Assembly: GCA_914767715.1 (NCBI GenBank)
Contig: OU612074.1
Span: 11,690,062 to 11,754,061, forward strand
DNA length: 64,000 nt
Source: Membranipora membranacea
Taxonomy: Eukaryota > Bryozoa > Gymnolaemata > Cheilostomatida > Membraniporidae
Reading direction: 5' to 3'
Under the pieces are notes generated by a model. The model ran no database searches and had not been told where the DNA came from. It saw nothing but the letters and a program-made list of their open reading frames with translations. The position numbers were made by a program, and so were the translations under genes. Of the stretch, positions 12,641 through 25,060 are shown one piece after another. Every line of letters starts with the position of its first letter. Position 1 is the stretch's first letter.

Positions 12641-13430
12641 TCTGGAGAAAACTGATTCAACTGAAGATTTTTTAGGACACTTTATTTAGCAGTGCCTTCC
12701 CGCCTCCCTTTGAGCTGCGGGCCTGCATTAGCATTGCATTATGAAAAATCTAGCAGAAAAGAATACATCCAAATGAGAGATAATTTTGCATCAGGTAAAC
12801 TGAACAAACTCGCTAGTGCAGGATATGGAAGGGTTCACTGATGTGGCTTCGGTGTACTTTGATGTTGCGTCAGAATCATTCTCATATACTTTTCCACTTG
12901 CGAATTGATGCACAAGTCAACTTGAAGGTGCGCAGGCTGCCTACCATCAGAAGTTTTGAGATTCTTCCAAATATATAGTTCCAAATATTATTGGAGTAAC
13001 AGGTCCTGTTATAATCTAAACACGGTCCTAAGGCATGCTCATCTCGCAAGGGTCAATACTAAAACCCTGGGAAGGTTGTGTCAATAGCAGCTTAACTCCT
13101 TTTCAAATCTAACAGGATGTTAGTGTCATGGGTACTAACTCTCAAAGAGTTGAAACAATACTCAAGATGTATAATAGCTGCTTTGCCATGAGCAAATAAC
13201 TCAGTTGTTACGATTCAACTCAAAGTTCAAAATTACATATGCAAACAAACTTTTATAAAGGCAATACAGAGACTCTGATAATGTGACATCAATGGCATTG
13301 TACAGCTCTATCCACCAAATACCACATAGCAGCAACGTTAATCGTAAACCTGGTTCCAAATTGCAGGAGGAAATCTTAAGCCTCTTGCAATGTTTCACAA
13401 TCCTCTCGCCAGAATCCTACCAGTCTTGGG
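12640..13430. repeat. Nested repeat S, copy 2
   Basis: Matches copy 1 up to CCAGTCTTG, then changes to sequence unique to this copy and its duplicate (13,431-14,136, duplicated at about 25,823-26,527). That following stretch contains several CTTGCAAGAC/CTCCTGAGATTG words but no gene. Confidence 0.75.
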
Positions 13431-14136
13431 GTTTTGTGATTCAAAATTGCATAATATTTCACTCTGGAGGTCTTGCAGCTATAATCTTACTACTTCTTAA
13501 GTTGTGGTTCATAATTGATTGCAGATTCTCTAAGATGTTATCAAAATATTAGTCCAATTATAACATATACAGCCAAAATCGCAGCCCTATGGTTTACAAT
13601 AAATTTGCAACTGTCTTGTAACAATCTCATCATTATGATCCGTCGGACTCCTGAGATTGGTCTTGCAAGACCCAAGTCTTGAGACTCCTGAGATTGCTAT
13701 GATTTTTGTGGTTTAGAATTGCAGAATTGTTGCAAGACCTTGGAAGACCCTAAATCTTGCAATATTGCTCCGATTTGGCACCAGGCTTAACACTTCTGTA
13801 GGCCTATCCAACATCACCATACTCAAAAGAGCAAAAAGCAGAATGAATACTGACTCCCTGTTCATTACCCAGGCTAGGTGAAAGAATCCTACAGTGTTGT
13901 AACAAGCATTAATCTTTAACTTTTACCTCTTGATGAGTTTTTAAATTTTTGGCATAGCTTTTTATAACCTATCCAATAGCATTTTGCACCAAACAAGAAT
14001 CGAACCATATCGGTTCTGTACCCAACTTCGAATCAATTTAGATTTCTCGTCACTTTTGCAGGGTTTGAGTAGGGGAAGCTGCTAAAATGCGCTGCCAGCA
14101 TAAAAAGATGCACTATTAGTATAACCATTCTCATTT

Positions 14137-15438
14137 TTAAGGTAATGTCAAAGACCGATCCGAATATCAACATATCATATACCGTTGGAAAGCTGCCGAG
14201 CTTCTGAAAATGAATACCTGAACGAAAACTTGATTCAATGACGTTGTGTCATTTTAGGGAGGAAATGAGGCAAAAACCGCTGTTTTTGTCAATGCAGATG
14301 GAGGAGTCAAATTAATTGCAAGAAATTTCAAATCAGCTGGAATGTATACTTAGAGATTGCGTTCATCATAAAATTTGATTTTCTCTGATATATGACTAGT
14401 CTAAATTGACTTTTTACGTCACGCCATACAACGCAATTTTTTTGTGAAGCCATGAAAATATGTGAATATTTCAATCATAAATTCACAACAGATTATAGGC
14501 TCAAATCAAAATTAATTATGATTTTGTTCTTAGAGTACTCTTCAAATGTCATACACATTGACTTTCAAAAAATTAGCTTGCATATTGCAGTGACAGTAGA
14601 CTCTCGAATGCGGCTAAAATTTTTGCCACCTTTGCATAACGCCAAACATGCTGTCCAAATAACCATTATTGTGCCCAAACAAAGTTTTTTTGAAATTTAA
14701 CGCAAAAGAATGCCAAAAAAACACCTCAAAAGTCCTTAAAAAGACCTCCAAAGTCCCTAAAAATAGCTGTTTTTTGGCATTCTTTTCCGTTAAATTCAAG
14801 AAAAGTGAAGATGCAATGAAAAATTATGTTGGTATTTCCTGTGTGCACCATGGTTAATGAAAGCGGCTTCGTATCTGAAAACTTTCAAAAAAACTTTGTT
14901 TGGCCACAATAATGGTTATTTGGACAGCATGTTTGGCGTTATGCAAAGGTGGCGAAAATATTAGCCGAATTCCAGAGTCTACTGTCATTGCAATATGCAA
15001 GCTAATTTTTTGAAAGTCAATGTGTATGACATTTGAAGAGTACTCTAAGAGAAAATCTTAATTAATTTTCATTCGAGCCTATGATCTGTTGTGAATTAAT
15101 GATTGAAATTTCACATATTTTCACGGCTTCACAAAAAAATGGGTTGTATAGCGTGACGTAAAAAGTCAATTAAGACTAGTCATATATCAAAGAAAATCAA
15201 ATTTTACGATGAACGCAATCTCTAAGTATACATTCCACCTGATTTGAGATTTCTTGCAATTAATTTGACTGCTCAATCTGCATCGACAAAAAGAGCGTTT
15301 TCTGCCTCATTTCCTCCCTAAAATGACACAACGTCATCGAATCAAGTTTTTGTTTAGGTATTCATTTTCAGTAGCTCGGCAGCTTTCCAACGGTATATGA
15401 TATGTTGATATTCGGATCGGTCTTTGACATTACCTTAA
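14137..15438. mobile_element. Foldback element flanked by TTAA, copy 1
   Basis: The two halves are long inverted repeats of about 0.6 kb. The left starts TTAAGGTAATGTCAAAGACC, and the right ends with its reverse complement. Total 1,302 bases. The outer TTAA on both sides fits the target duplication of piggyBac-type transposases, though it could also be part of the repeat. No transposase is encoded; the open frames inside are products of the palindrome. The second copy is at 26,528-27,550. The right end lies about 110 bases upstream of the TATA box of gene B. Confidence 0.8.
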
Positions 15439-15546
15439 CCAGTAATCTTGAATAAAGAATCTTTACCTGTTATCGTGAAGTTAGAAAATCTGCCATGTTT
15501 TACATCTCAATTTAGCCTGAGCTCATAGGAGATGCTGCTCCTTGGC

Positions 15547-15583
15547 TATATAAGCAGATCAAGCTGAGTTGGCAGATCATTCA
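15547..15583 (+). promoter_or_regulatory. Core promoter of family gene B
   Basis: A TATA box TATATAAG starts at 15,547, and an initiator-like TCATTC has its A at 15,579, 32 bases downstream. The sequence and spacing are the same in front of gene C and similar in front of gene A. Confidence 0.65.
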
Positions 15584-15616
15584 GTAAGTGCCTTGCTAAT
15601 AAATCACAACTGAACA

Positions 15617-17185
15617 ATGGGTGGTAATACCTCTACACATGTGGCTAATGCCTATGACAAGCCTGTCTATGTGAAGGCAGACGCGGAGAGAAGGTATGTT
15701 ACTATGATGAGCTTCGGTGTTTCTGGAGGCGCGAAAGGTAAGTTTTATAAAAATTATAAGAATAAACTGAATACATATATCAACGGAATATTGGATCATA
15801 ATTATATTTTTTCAAACTTAAGATGACTAGATCTAGTAGTATTTTTATGAATATATAGAGGATGCTCAATACTCTTTGGAGGGAAGTAGGAGAAGATTGA
15901 GAGTAAAAATTATCTCTCTGAATATAAACAACAATTTATCTTTACAACATCTTGCAAAGAATGTGATAAATGCAGAATTAACAATCATTGTAATATACCT
16001 TATAAAAATGATCATTACGACTGGTGTTGCCTGTTTTAGGTGTTGAGTTAGGTGTCGAGGGGTCTGCAGAATTTGATTGGGGCAGGATCAAAGCCGGCTT
16101 CAGCAGAATAGATCCGGGCCACTTTCTGAGGTATGACGTTGACACATCAGCATCATCAACTGTGTACGTATCTGTGGTCACCGAGGATGGCATTGTGATA
16201 GCTGATGCACTCCCGAAACACGATGACCATAGTGTCATCATCGGTGAAAATGCCCGGCTCTATGACACCAAGTATGGCCATCTCTGGAAGGATACTTTGG
16301 GCAACTACCACGGACGCAAACGACGCTCAATAGCTGATGGTATTTTATTCCAACAAAGAATTCTTACCTCTATCATGTAACAAAAGAATTAAATTAACGA
16401 CCAGTATTTGTCTTTCATTCTTATGTGATACATCAATTTTAATTTGACCTTTGAGCCTCCAGATTCCTGACATTATCAAAAGATCTTTCCCTTCTCATGC
16501 AATATTGACTACATCAACCCCGATGAGTTTAAATTTTGCAGCAAAAATCCGTGCATCACTCAAAAAATAATCATGCCAGTATATTAAACTTGACCGCATA
16601 TCTATGCATTGGGAAATGTTTTTTCTTGCAAAGTGGCCTCATTCATAAGTTCATAATATAAACTCTCTCTTCAATAGGTACGGTAGTAATAAGACGCAGA
16701 AGAGCCTTGGAGGTCAGAAGTGTAGCTGCTGAACATGGATTTCTGCCACAGCTGGAAGGAAACAACGCTGTCAAAATCAGTAAGATTTCAAGTTGTAACT
16801 TTGTAATGCCATATGATTCTAAATAGCCTTGTCACACGGCTACTCCCGAAAAAGAATTTGGACAAGGCTAGATTTTAACCATTACAATAGTTGTTCTCTT
16901 TCAACCATACACCACCTCTAGACACCGCCATAACACACTGTCATGCACTCACTCAACCTTATGTCTTTAAACACAGCGAGTCATCAATCATACTGAAGAT
17001 AGACAAATCCCTTTATGTTTTAGTGTTATGTTAAGCGCTGCTGATCACAATTTTGTTTAAACATTACAGCTGATCATTCATCGATGATGGCAGCTCCAGT
17101 GGCAGCAGTGGCTGCGGTCTGTATGGTGGTACTCATGGCTGGATTAGCAGTTATTGGTATCAAGAGGCGCAACAGAAAGGACTAA
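15617..17185 (+). CDS. Unrecognised MGxxxS/tail-membrane protein, family copy B
   Basis: Four exons: 15,617-15,737, 16,040-16,339, 16,678-16,779 and 17,070-17,185. All introns are phase-1 GT-AG, giving 639 coding bases and 212 residues. It starts MGGNTS, which keeps Gly2 and Ser6 of the N-myristoylation consensus although residues 3-5 differ from copy A. The central domain (residues about 7-135) contains NAYDKPVYVKADAERRYVTM and VYVSVVTEDGIVIADALPK. RKRRSIAD follows at the end of exon 2. Exon 3 is 36 bases shorter than in copy A and has one RALEVRS motif instead of two. The last exon encodes a membrane segment and the tail IKRRNRKD. Exon phases and the lengths of exons 1 and 2 match copy A almost exactly, so this is a functional-looking paralogue. 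Function unknown. Confidence 0.9.
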
Positions 17186-17271
17186 TACTGTTCAGCTGCA
17201 ACGACAAAACACTGTTGTCAAATTCTAAATGATTGTTTGATTAAACCAATAGTTAATGATGAAAATGAGGA

Positions 17272-17277
17272 AATAAA
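17272..17277 (+). promoter_or_regulatory. Poly(A) signal of gene B
   Basis: AATAAA, 87 bases after the stop codon. The same word sits 87 bases after the stop of gene C. Confidence 0.6.
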
Positions 17278-18105
17278 ATAATCCACACAATTGATCTGAA
17301 TGTGCAGAATTGACTCTACTTGTTTATTCTTTGGGAGTAATAGCCAATTAATTTGATGATCATTTAATTGAATTCAGCAAATAATTGAGAAAAAAGAAAT
17401 ACCCTACTGCAATTAGAAGTTGATAGCTTATCAAGGTTATGAATTAGCATAGAGTCATATCTTGCCAGAAGTGCATTTAGGTTTGAGCATTTATATCATA
17501 CTTGCCAAGTCTCCCGATTTAGGCGTGACTCACCAGATTTTTACATCCACCTCCCACTTTATTGTAAATCTCACTATTTCCTCCAGATTTTAGATAAAAC
17601 AATCCAATCGCAATTTTTTGATAGTTATCCAAGCACATGTTGTTGTTGACTAGTTACTGTTGAGGTCTTTGCACACAAAATTGAAAGGAATTATCAAATT
17701 AAACAATCCTAACAAATTTACCTGTTCTGTTAAGATTCAACCTATTATTGTAAATGACCAATAGCATCCTCTCATAACTCACAACACTGACTGTCATTGG
17801 TTACAATATAAAGTAGCTAGTCAAGTGCATACCTTTAGTTTTCATTTCCTTTCAGATCACACATTTTTTAGTATTAATTTTGTACTGTCTACTAGTTAAA
17901 TTCAAGTGAAGGAAAATAGAAACCTAACAATTCCAAAGGTAGGTTCACTACAATTTAACAAAGCTCGGACCAACGACTTTGAAACATATTTAATGTTAGT
18001 CAAACAAAAATATAGTACCTTATCTGGATTCTCACTGTCTGTGACTGAGCGCATTTTCAGATCTTGATGATGTATGGGCACTTGTAGCCTGTCTTCACAG
18101 GCAAA

Positions 18106-18200
18106 GGCCCCTGGGACTTACATGCCCCTACTTTGCCAATGGGGTGTTTGATACTGGACATTGACAATGTAAAGGCATGTATGTAAGAGTCCCAGGGGCC
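18106..18200. repeat. Hairpin / possible miniature element
   Basis: GGCCCCTGGGACTTACATGC at the left arm reappears in reverse complement at about 18,174-18,200, with a 2-4 base insertion, around a loop of about 47 bases. GC content of the arms is higher than the surroundings. No terminal duplication is clear. Confidence 0.6.
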
Positions 18201-18465
18201 CATGGATTGATTGTAATTGTTTAAACTGTATTTCACCTCAGTTTGATATTTTAGTACTAGTACAAACATGAAATTATTTGGAGTCAAATATACCTTTTTG
18301 GCCCTTCCTAGTGGCTGTTTTATTTACAAAGTAAACTTGCAGAAGTCTGCTCATGTTAGATCAGGACAAATTTAAAATTTTCAATAAGTATAATGTCAGA
18401 TCTTTATGTGGTTAGTATGATACTGTCTTGCGGCAACATATGAATATTTCTCAAAATTGCATATA

Positions 18466-19075
18466 ATAAGTGAAATGTTAAGAATTCAATAAAAGGTGTT
18501 TCTAGGGTGGAACAACGTGGTGAATCCAAAATTAAGGTTGTACCCAGTTGTAGCGATCATGTCAGCGGCAGCGCGGCAGCATATCCTAATTTCTTCTGAA
18601 AATTGCTTTTAATGAGTGAAATATTAAGAGTTTAAATAAAAGGTGTTTCAAGGGTTTAACAACAAGCTGAATATAAAGAAAGGGTGTAACCTAGAACAAG
18701 TTTTATCCAATTGCCTGCATGCCTGTTGCTCCCATTCCATTGGTCACACCGCGGCGTGACCAGTGGATCGGGAGCCACAGGCAGTGGATCGGGAGCCACA
18801 GCTCGGAATGCAGGCAAATGGACAAAACTTGGTCTAGTGTACCCAGTCGTAGCAATCATGTCAGCAGAAGATCGGCAGTGCGGCAGCACATCGCGGATTT
18901 TCTCAAAATCGCTAATAATAAGTGAAATGTTACGAGTTTAAAACAAGGGTATATATAGGGTAGAACAACGTGCTGAATCCAAAACTGAGAGTGTACCTGG
19001 TTGTAGCAATCATGTCATTGGCAGCGCGGCAGCATCCCTGCAATTTTCTCCACAATCGGTTAGGTAAGTGAAATG
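18466..19075. repeat. Degenerate tandem repeat, unit about 150 bp
   Basis: Units start near AAGTGAAATGTTAAGA and contain AACAACGTG(C/G)TGAATCCAAAA and GTAGC(G/A)ATCATGTCA, then GCGGCAGCA. Three units can be followed, at about 18,466, 18,612 and 18,920. The second is split by an inverted-repeat element at 18,691-18,837. Confidence 0.7.
18691..18837. mobile_element. CTAG-ended MITE, copy in tandem array
   Basis: The left end CTAGAACAAGTTTTATCCAA and the right end, read back as CTAGACCAAGTTTTGTCCAT, are inverted repeats that continue into TGCCTGCAT. It interrupts a tandem repeat unit and is flanked by TGTA-like words. A related copy with a clear 7-base target duplication is at 62,571-62,678. 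Confidence 0.7.
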
Positions 19076-20739
19076 TAATTAATATGGTCAGCAAGAAACA
19101 CCGACAATATGTATGATTTTAACAAGATATTATATCACATCATTTTGAAAGGTGGTCAGCGACAGCACTACATCTCAACGAGAACAAGACAAAAAGCATC
19201 CTAGACATAAGACTGCTCAAAACATCATAGCGTGAGACAAATTTGATGTAGGAAAAAAGTGTGTACCCAGTTGAAGAGGTCAGCCGCAGCACTACTGCAT
19301 ATCCCAAATATTCACACTATCGATATGTGATTAGTGGGAAGTCGAGAGTTTGATGCAGTTGGCACAAGTCAAGACTATAGTACTGGGTTCTACATTGTAT
19401 ATGTTTTATCATTGCATGAGATGGTTGATGAGAGACAGCGCTACCGCATATCCCCATATCATGTCATTAGCATGTTAAAAAAGTATGCGAAGCTGGCATA
19501 TCTTTTTTTCAGACTCTGACAGTTTGGTTTCTTTCTAAAAAGTGAGGCACTCATTGAACTCTTTGCTCATGTGTTATGCAAAAGATATCCAGCCAAAAAA
19601 TGACATAAGAGGCAATTGAAACGTCTAAAATGTTGTTTGTAATTGCCCCAAGACAGTGGTCTTAAGACACAATATCACACTAGCATCAAGTATCCTGCCA
19701 TCAAGTATTTATAATCTTTGATACTAGTCCGATGAGAAGTTTGACATAATTCAATTGAAATTTTTCAATTTGTGCTGGTCTGATTCGAGCAGCCTTCTCT
19801 CCAAGTTTACTTGGTGAATTAATTGCCGTGTCAACAAAATCCCACAATGCAATTTCAACCTGGAATTCCCTGATGATTAGATTGCTTAGATTACACAGAA
19901 TAGGAGTTATTTCCCCACGCATATAATGCCAAAACAAAACACCTTTTAATTTCTAAATATGACCACTACAACTGGGTACACCCGGTGAATTTCACAGAAC
20001 ATACACCAATGAAGTATAAAACGTGATCAGTATCCTGCCATCAAATATTGTCAGTGCCATAACAACTTATGCTATAGCTGCTTCTGGCCTAATAATCAAA
20101 CAATAAGGCAAGTTCTATTTCCCTATAAATATCACTAACGTACAATAAATGTAAATATTATGATAACAACTTGTAAAACTTTCATGTTTAAAAAAACTGA
20201 CCTATCTCCAAATGAAGTTGCAAACAAAGAGAGGAGCTGCATGTCGACCAGATGGTCGCCAAACAGATCAATCCTCCGCTCCTCCATTGGTGTACCATGC
20301 TCTTATATAGCATGGTTCCAAACACATTAAAAAACTGCTGACGCTCATCAGTAAACAAACACAAGAAAAACAACAAAACACATCTGCCCCAAGAGTGGGT
20401 TGATCGGTCCCAAGAGTGGGTACAGATATTAAAATTAGCACTTTGATTTAACTCAGCTGCCTTTGATCGATGTTCCTTTGATTCAGTTAACTTTGATCGA
20501 GGTTAAATGTCCTGTCTGTTACTAGCGTGTCCTCAAGTTGAGTTGAGTGTACCGATGATGATATAGACAACTCTCCTGTTTGCTCTGCAGATGTGACATC
20601 TGCACTCCCTTGGTTGCAATCGTCCTCGATTATGACATGTCACATGATCTGGCATCTACTTGCAACAGTGCAGTATCGCCGTAAAATGATTTCTCCCTAT
20701 TTTGTATTTAGATTACTTGGCAAGTATGATTTATATATA

Positions 20740-21440
20740 TGTATATATACACTTTATATAATTAGGATAGAATGCTGATAGAACCATAGGCTACCCAAGG
20801 CTACTATAAGCTCCTAGGGGCACCGATATACATTCGCGGATGAAGGGAACATATATGACCTTGAACGCTCATATGGTCGTTTATGAACGATTGCGGTAAA
20901 CAATTTCTCATCTTTGATGTTCAGTAATGCTACAGCAGACCCCTTATAAACATTTACATTTTACATAAACAAGTATTAAATATACAACACCACTAATAAC
21001 ATAATACTCACAATGAATAACCACTCAAAATAATGCTCAAAATCTGTTTTTAATATATATCACTTCCGTCAAATCTTAGGCAGTGATAACTCCTTCACAT
21101 GTCTCAAAAGTGCGCCAAACAAAGTTTCCCCCTTTTTTGATTACATGTTTCCAATGCCAGCGTGGACACCATTGGAGGCTATCAATGCATTGAGCTTAAG
21201 ATTTTAGATTTTCAAATTTCAAATAAGTATTCACATAAGAATATTTCCATAGAATTTTACAACACACTATGCAATAGCTTTGCTTTTCAAGCAAGTTATT
21301 TCCCTTAATTTTGTAGGCATTGGAAATTGTTGACACCAGAAAGTGGCCGATCAAATGACTTTAGAATTCCAGAACTTAATTTTGCAGAGATCAACTCATG
21401 CCTCTGGTCGTAAATCAGTCGTAAGTCAATGTATGACGTT
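20740..21440. repeat. Right end of tandem duplication copy 1
   Basis: This stretch matches about 29,832-30,590, starting in the TATATATATACACTTTATAT word and containing GGTGAACC-free, AT-rich sequence through GTATGACGTTAAAGCA. At about 21,445 it joins directly to repeat-R sequence, which marks the junction of the two duplication copies. Confidence 0.75.
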
Positions 21441-21448
21441 AAAGCAAC

Positions 21449-21808
21449 CTGAATTCACGATGTAAAATAAGCAAGGCTTTTAGGTTCTGCTTGAATAAAA
21501 TGGATAAAGAGTGTTCGTGGTTGGCTATCATCTCCAAGGTTCAAAATTGTATAATAGCTGCTTTGCCATGAGAAAATAACTCAGTTGTTACGATTCAACT
21601 CAAAGTTCAAAATTACATTTGCAAACAAACTTTTTGAAGGCAATACAGAGACTCTGATAATGTGACATCAATGGCATTGTGCAGCTCTATCCACCAATTA
21701 CCACATCGCAGCAACGTTAATCGTAAGCCTGGTTCCCAATTGCAGGAGGAAATCTTAAGGCTCTTGCAATGTTTCACAATGCTCTTGCCAGAATCCTACT
21801 AGTCTTGC
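21449..21808. repeat. Rearranged R/S junction fragment
   Basis: About 90 bases of repeat R (CCTGAATTCACGATGTAAAA onward, compare 9,700) are joined at about 21,547 to the 3' part of repeat S (TATAATAGCTGCTTTGCCAT, compare 10,984). This probably marks a recombination joint. Confidence 0.7.
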
Positions 21809-22870
21809 CCCTCATCAATACAAGGAGAAACAAATCTATGTTGATATGGTCAAAACAACTCATTGATGTAGAGTGAATAATATTGCATTGCCCTGGAAAA
21901 GCTCTTATGCCCGGCTGTTGTGTCGGTATTGTTGATGAGAAAGGATACAGCTCCCTCAGACTATGCCTAGCACAATAAAGTTAAGAAGCCTGGTATTAGT
22001 TCTGTGTCATGTGTTCTAAAATCAACTTTCTCTCTAACAAGTTGACTTGGTGCTGAAGGTGCCCCAGGATGTTGGGATATGAGATCAGATCACACTGAAG
22101 CCACAATCGTCAGCCATTTTCAACTGCAATCTGAATTCACAATATGAAATAAGCAAGGCTTTTGGGTTCTGCTTGCATAAAATGGATAAAGAGTGTTCGT
22201 GGTTGGCTATCATCTCCGAGGTTCAAAGTTGTAATACAACAATATTCATCATCCCTTTCATGTGGTTATTTAACCTTACTCAAGGGTACTATTCCTAAGC
22301 CTAGCCAAGCTGTGCGCACCTCAATACCATATTAGGTTTACAACAGGATATGGAAATAGGCGTAGCAAGCTTCTTGCTCCGATACCACAGTGTACTCTTA
22401 AAGCAGAAAAATGTCAAAAATTCTGGTGGTAGTTTCATGTCATGTCTGCCATTTATGCAGCTTCTCTCTCTTTCAAACTGACTTGTCCATCAAAGCCCAG
22501 GTGTGAAGGTGTGAGTATGATCGTTGCATAAAAGTGAAACCACTGAAGCTACAAGTGTTTGCTGTGTTCATTTGTAGCCTGAACTCTCAATGATTATAAG
22601 AGAGACTTTGTTTGCATATAATAGATAAAGAGTTATTGAGGTGGCTATGGCCTTCAAAATTCAGAACTGAATTACAACATTATTCTACATCTGTTGATTG
22701 CCCACGACAATGAACAAAGGATGTACGATGCTGAACAACTACATTTCTATTTAACTGTGCAAAAACATTCTCATTTCCTAGGCAGGGTGGTAGTAGGAGT
22801 AAGTGGCAGGGAAACAATGATCCCTGATAATAAGCCAATATTGGTACAATAAGGGGTCTGGAGAAAACTG
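21808..22870. repeat. Nested repeat R, copy 4
   Basis: Counterpart of copy 2 (9,530-10,480) in the second half of the large duplication, extended at its left side. No gene seen. Confidence 0.75.
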
Positions 22871-23650
22871 ATTCAACTGAAGATTTTTTAGGACACTTTA
22901 TTTAGTAGTGCCTTCCTGCCTCCCTTAGAGCTGCGGGCCTGCATTAGCATTGCATTATGAAAAATCATAACAGAGAAAATCTAGCAGAAAAAAATACATC
23001 CAAATGAGAGATAATTTTGCATCAGGCAAACTGAACAAACTCTATAGTGCAGGATATGAAAGGGTTCACTGATGTGACTTCGGTGTACTTTGATCAGAAT
23101 CATTCTCATATATTTTTCAACTTGCGAATTGATGCACGAGTCAACTTGACGGTGCGCAGGCTGCATATCATCAGAAGTTTTGTGATTCTTCCAGATATAT
23201 TGTTCCAAATATAATTGGAGTAACAGGTCCTGTTATAATCTAAACACGGGCCTAAGACATGCTCATCTCGCAAGGCTCAATACTAAAACCATGGGAAAGG
23301 TTGTGTCAATAGCAGCTTAACTCCTTTTCAAATCTAACAGGATGTTAGTGTCATGGGTACTAACTCTCAAAGAGTTAAAACAATACTCAAGATGTATAAT
23401 AGCTGCTTTGCCATGAGAAAATAACTCAGTTGTTACGATTCAACTCAAAGTTCAAAATTACATTTGCAAACAAACTTTTTAAAGGCAATACAGAGACTCT
23501 GATAATGTGACATCAATGGCATTGTACAGCTCTATCCACCAATTACCACATAGCAGCAACGTTAATCATAAACCTGGTTCCCAATTGCAGGAGGAAATCT
23601 TAAGCCTCTTGCAATGTTTCACAATGCTCTTGCCAGAATCCTACCAGTCT
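22870..23650. repeat. Nested repeat S, copy 3
   Basis: Counterpart of S copy 1, offset by about 12,411 bases and nearly identical. Confidence 0.75.
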
Positions 23651-25060
23651 TGCCCTCATTAATACAAGGAGAAACAAATCTATGTTGATATGGTCAAAGA
23701 ACAACTTGTTGTAGTAGAGTGAATAATATTGCATTGCCCTGGAAAAGCTGTTATGCCCGGCTGTTGTGTCGGTATAGTTGATGAGAAAGGATACAGCTCC
23801 CTCCGACTCTGCCTAACACAATAAAGTTAAGAAGCCTGGTAGTAGTTCGGTGTCATGTGTTCTTAAATCAACTTTCACTCTAACAGGTTGACTTGGTGCT
23901 GAACTTGCCCAAGGATAATTGGGATATCAGATCAGATCACACTGAAGCCACAATCGTCAGCCATTTTCAACTGCAACCTGAATTCACAATGTAAAATAAG
24001 CAAGGCTTTTGGGTTCTGCTTGCATAAAATGGATAATGAGTGTTCGTGGTTGGGTATCATCTTCAAGTTTCAAAGTTGTAATACAACAATATTCATCATC
24101 CCTTTCATGTAGTTATTTAACCTTACTCAAGGTTACTAGTCCTAAGCCTTGCCAAGCTGTGTGCACCTCAATACCATATATGGTTTGCAACAGGATATGT
24201 AAATGCTCCGATACCACAGTGTACTCTTAAAGCAGAAAAATGTCAAAAATTCTGGTGGTAGTTTCATGTCATGTCTGCCATTTATGCAGCTTCTCTCTCT
24301 TTCAAACTGACTTGTGCATCAAAGCCCAGGTGTGAAGGTGTGAGCTTGATCGTGGCATAAAAGTGAAGCCACTGAAGCTAGAAGTGTTTGCTGAGTTCAG
24401 TTGTAACCTGAACTCTCAATGATTATAAGAGAGACTTTGTTTGCATATAATAGATAAAGAGTTATTGACTATGCTCCCATGGGTCGATTTCGTAAGGATT
24501 TCGGGAGTAATCGCCCCATGGAAACGGCATTAACTTCAAATTCCAATTGTGACAAATGACTTTTTGGACGCGAATATCCATACCGTGTTTATTCTTCCTA
24601 TCTCCTAATTGGTGACGTGGCTTAATGGATAGCGTGTTGCACACAATGCCTTCAAAGGGATTACACACGGCAGCCTGGGTTTCAAGTCCCGGCTGCTGCA
24701 GATTCATTTCATGGATTTCCCATCATTGGAATGGTTAGAATCCCTTCGAAGTTGGAGTGAACCACAAAATCGAAGAATGGGACCATAGTGAATGGGGTGG
24801 CTATGGCCTTGAAAATTCAGAACTGAATTACACAACATTATTCTACATCTGTTGATTGTCCACGACAATGAACAAATGATGTACAATGCTGAACAACTAC
24901 ATTTTTATTTAGCTGTGAAAAAACCTTCTCATTTCCTAGGCAGGGTGGCATTACCCCTACTGGGTGGTAGTAGGAGTAAGTGGTAGGGAAACAAAGATCC
25001 CTGATAATAAGCCAACATGGGTACAATAAGGGGTCTGGAGAAAACTGATTCAACTGAAGA
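23650..25060. repeat. Nested repeat R, copy 5, interrupted
   Basis: Counterpart of R copy 3, including the 320-base insertion at 24,469-24,788. A short deletion is present near 24,203, where GGCGTAGCAAGCTTGTT is lost. Confidence 0.75.
24469..24788. mobile_element. 320-bp inverted-terminus element with tRNA-like core, copy 2
   Basis: Starts CTATGCTCCCATGG and ends with ACCATAG. TGA is found on both sides. The tRNA-like core is at about 24,611-24,702. It is paired with 12,077-12,396 by the large duplication rather than by a separate insertion. Confidence 0.65.

Larger units (their letters stand above)
17495..20735. other. Segment missing from the second duplication copy
   Basis: Similarity to the 29-kb region ends at about 17,495 and resumes at about 20,740. 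The 3.2 kb between has no counterpart in copy 2. It holds a hairpin (18,106-18,200), a 150-base tandem repeat (18,466-19,075) with a small element inside, and otherwise AT-rich sequence with no gene that I can support. Confidence 0.6.

Noticed and set aside
14452-14857. Open frames inside the foldback element
   Set aside because: Products of the inverted repeat. Part is deleted in the second copy, and there is no transposase motif.
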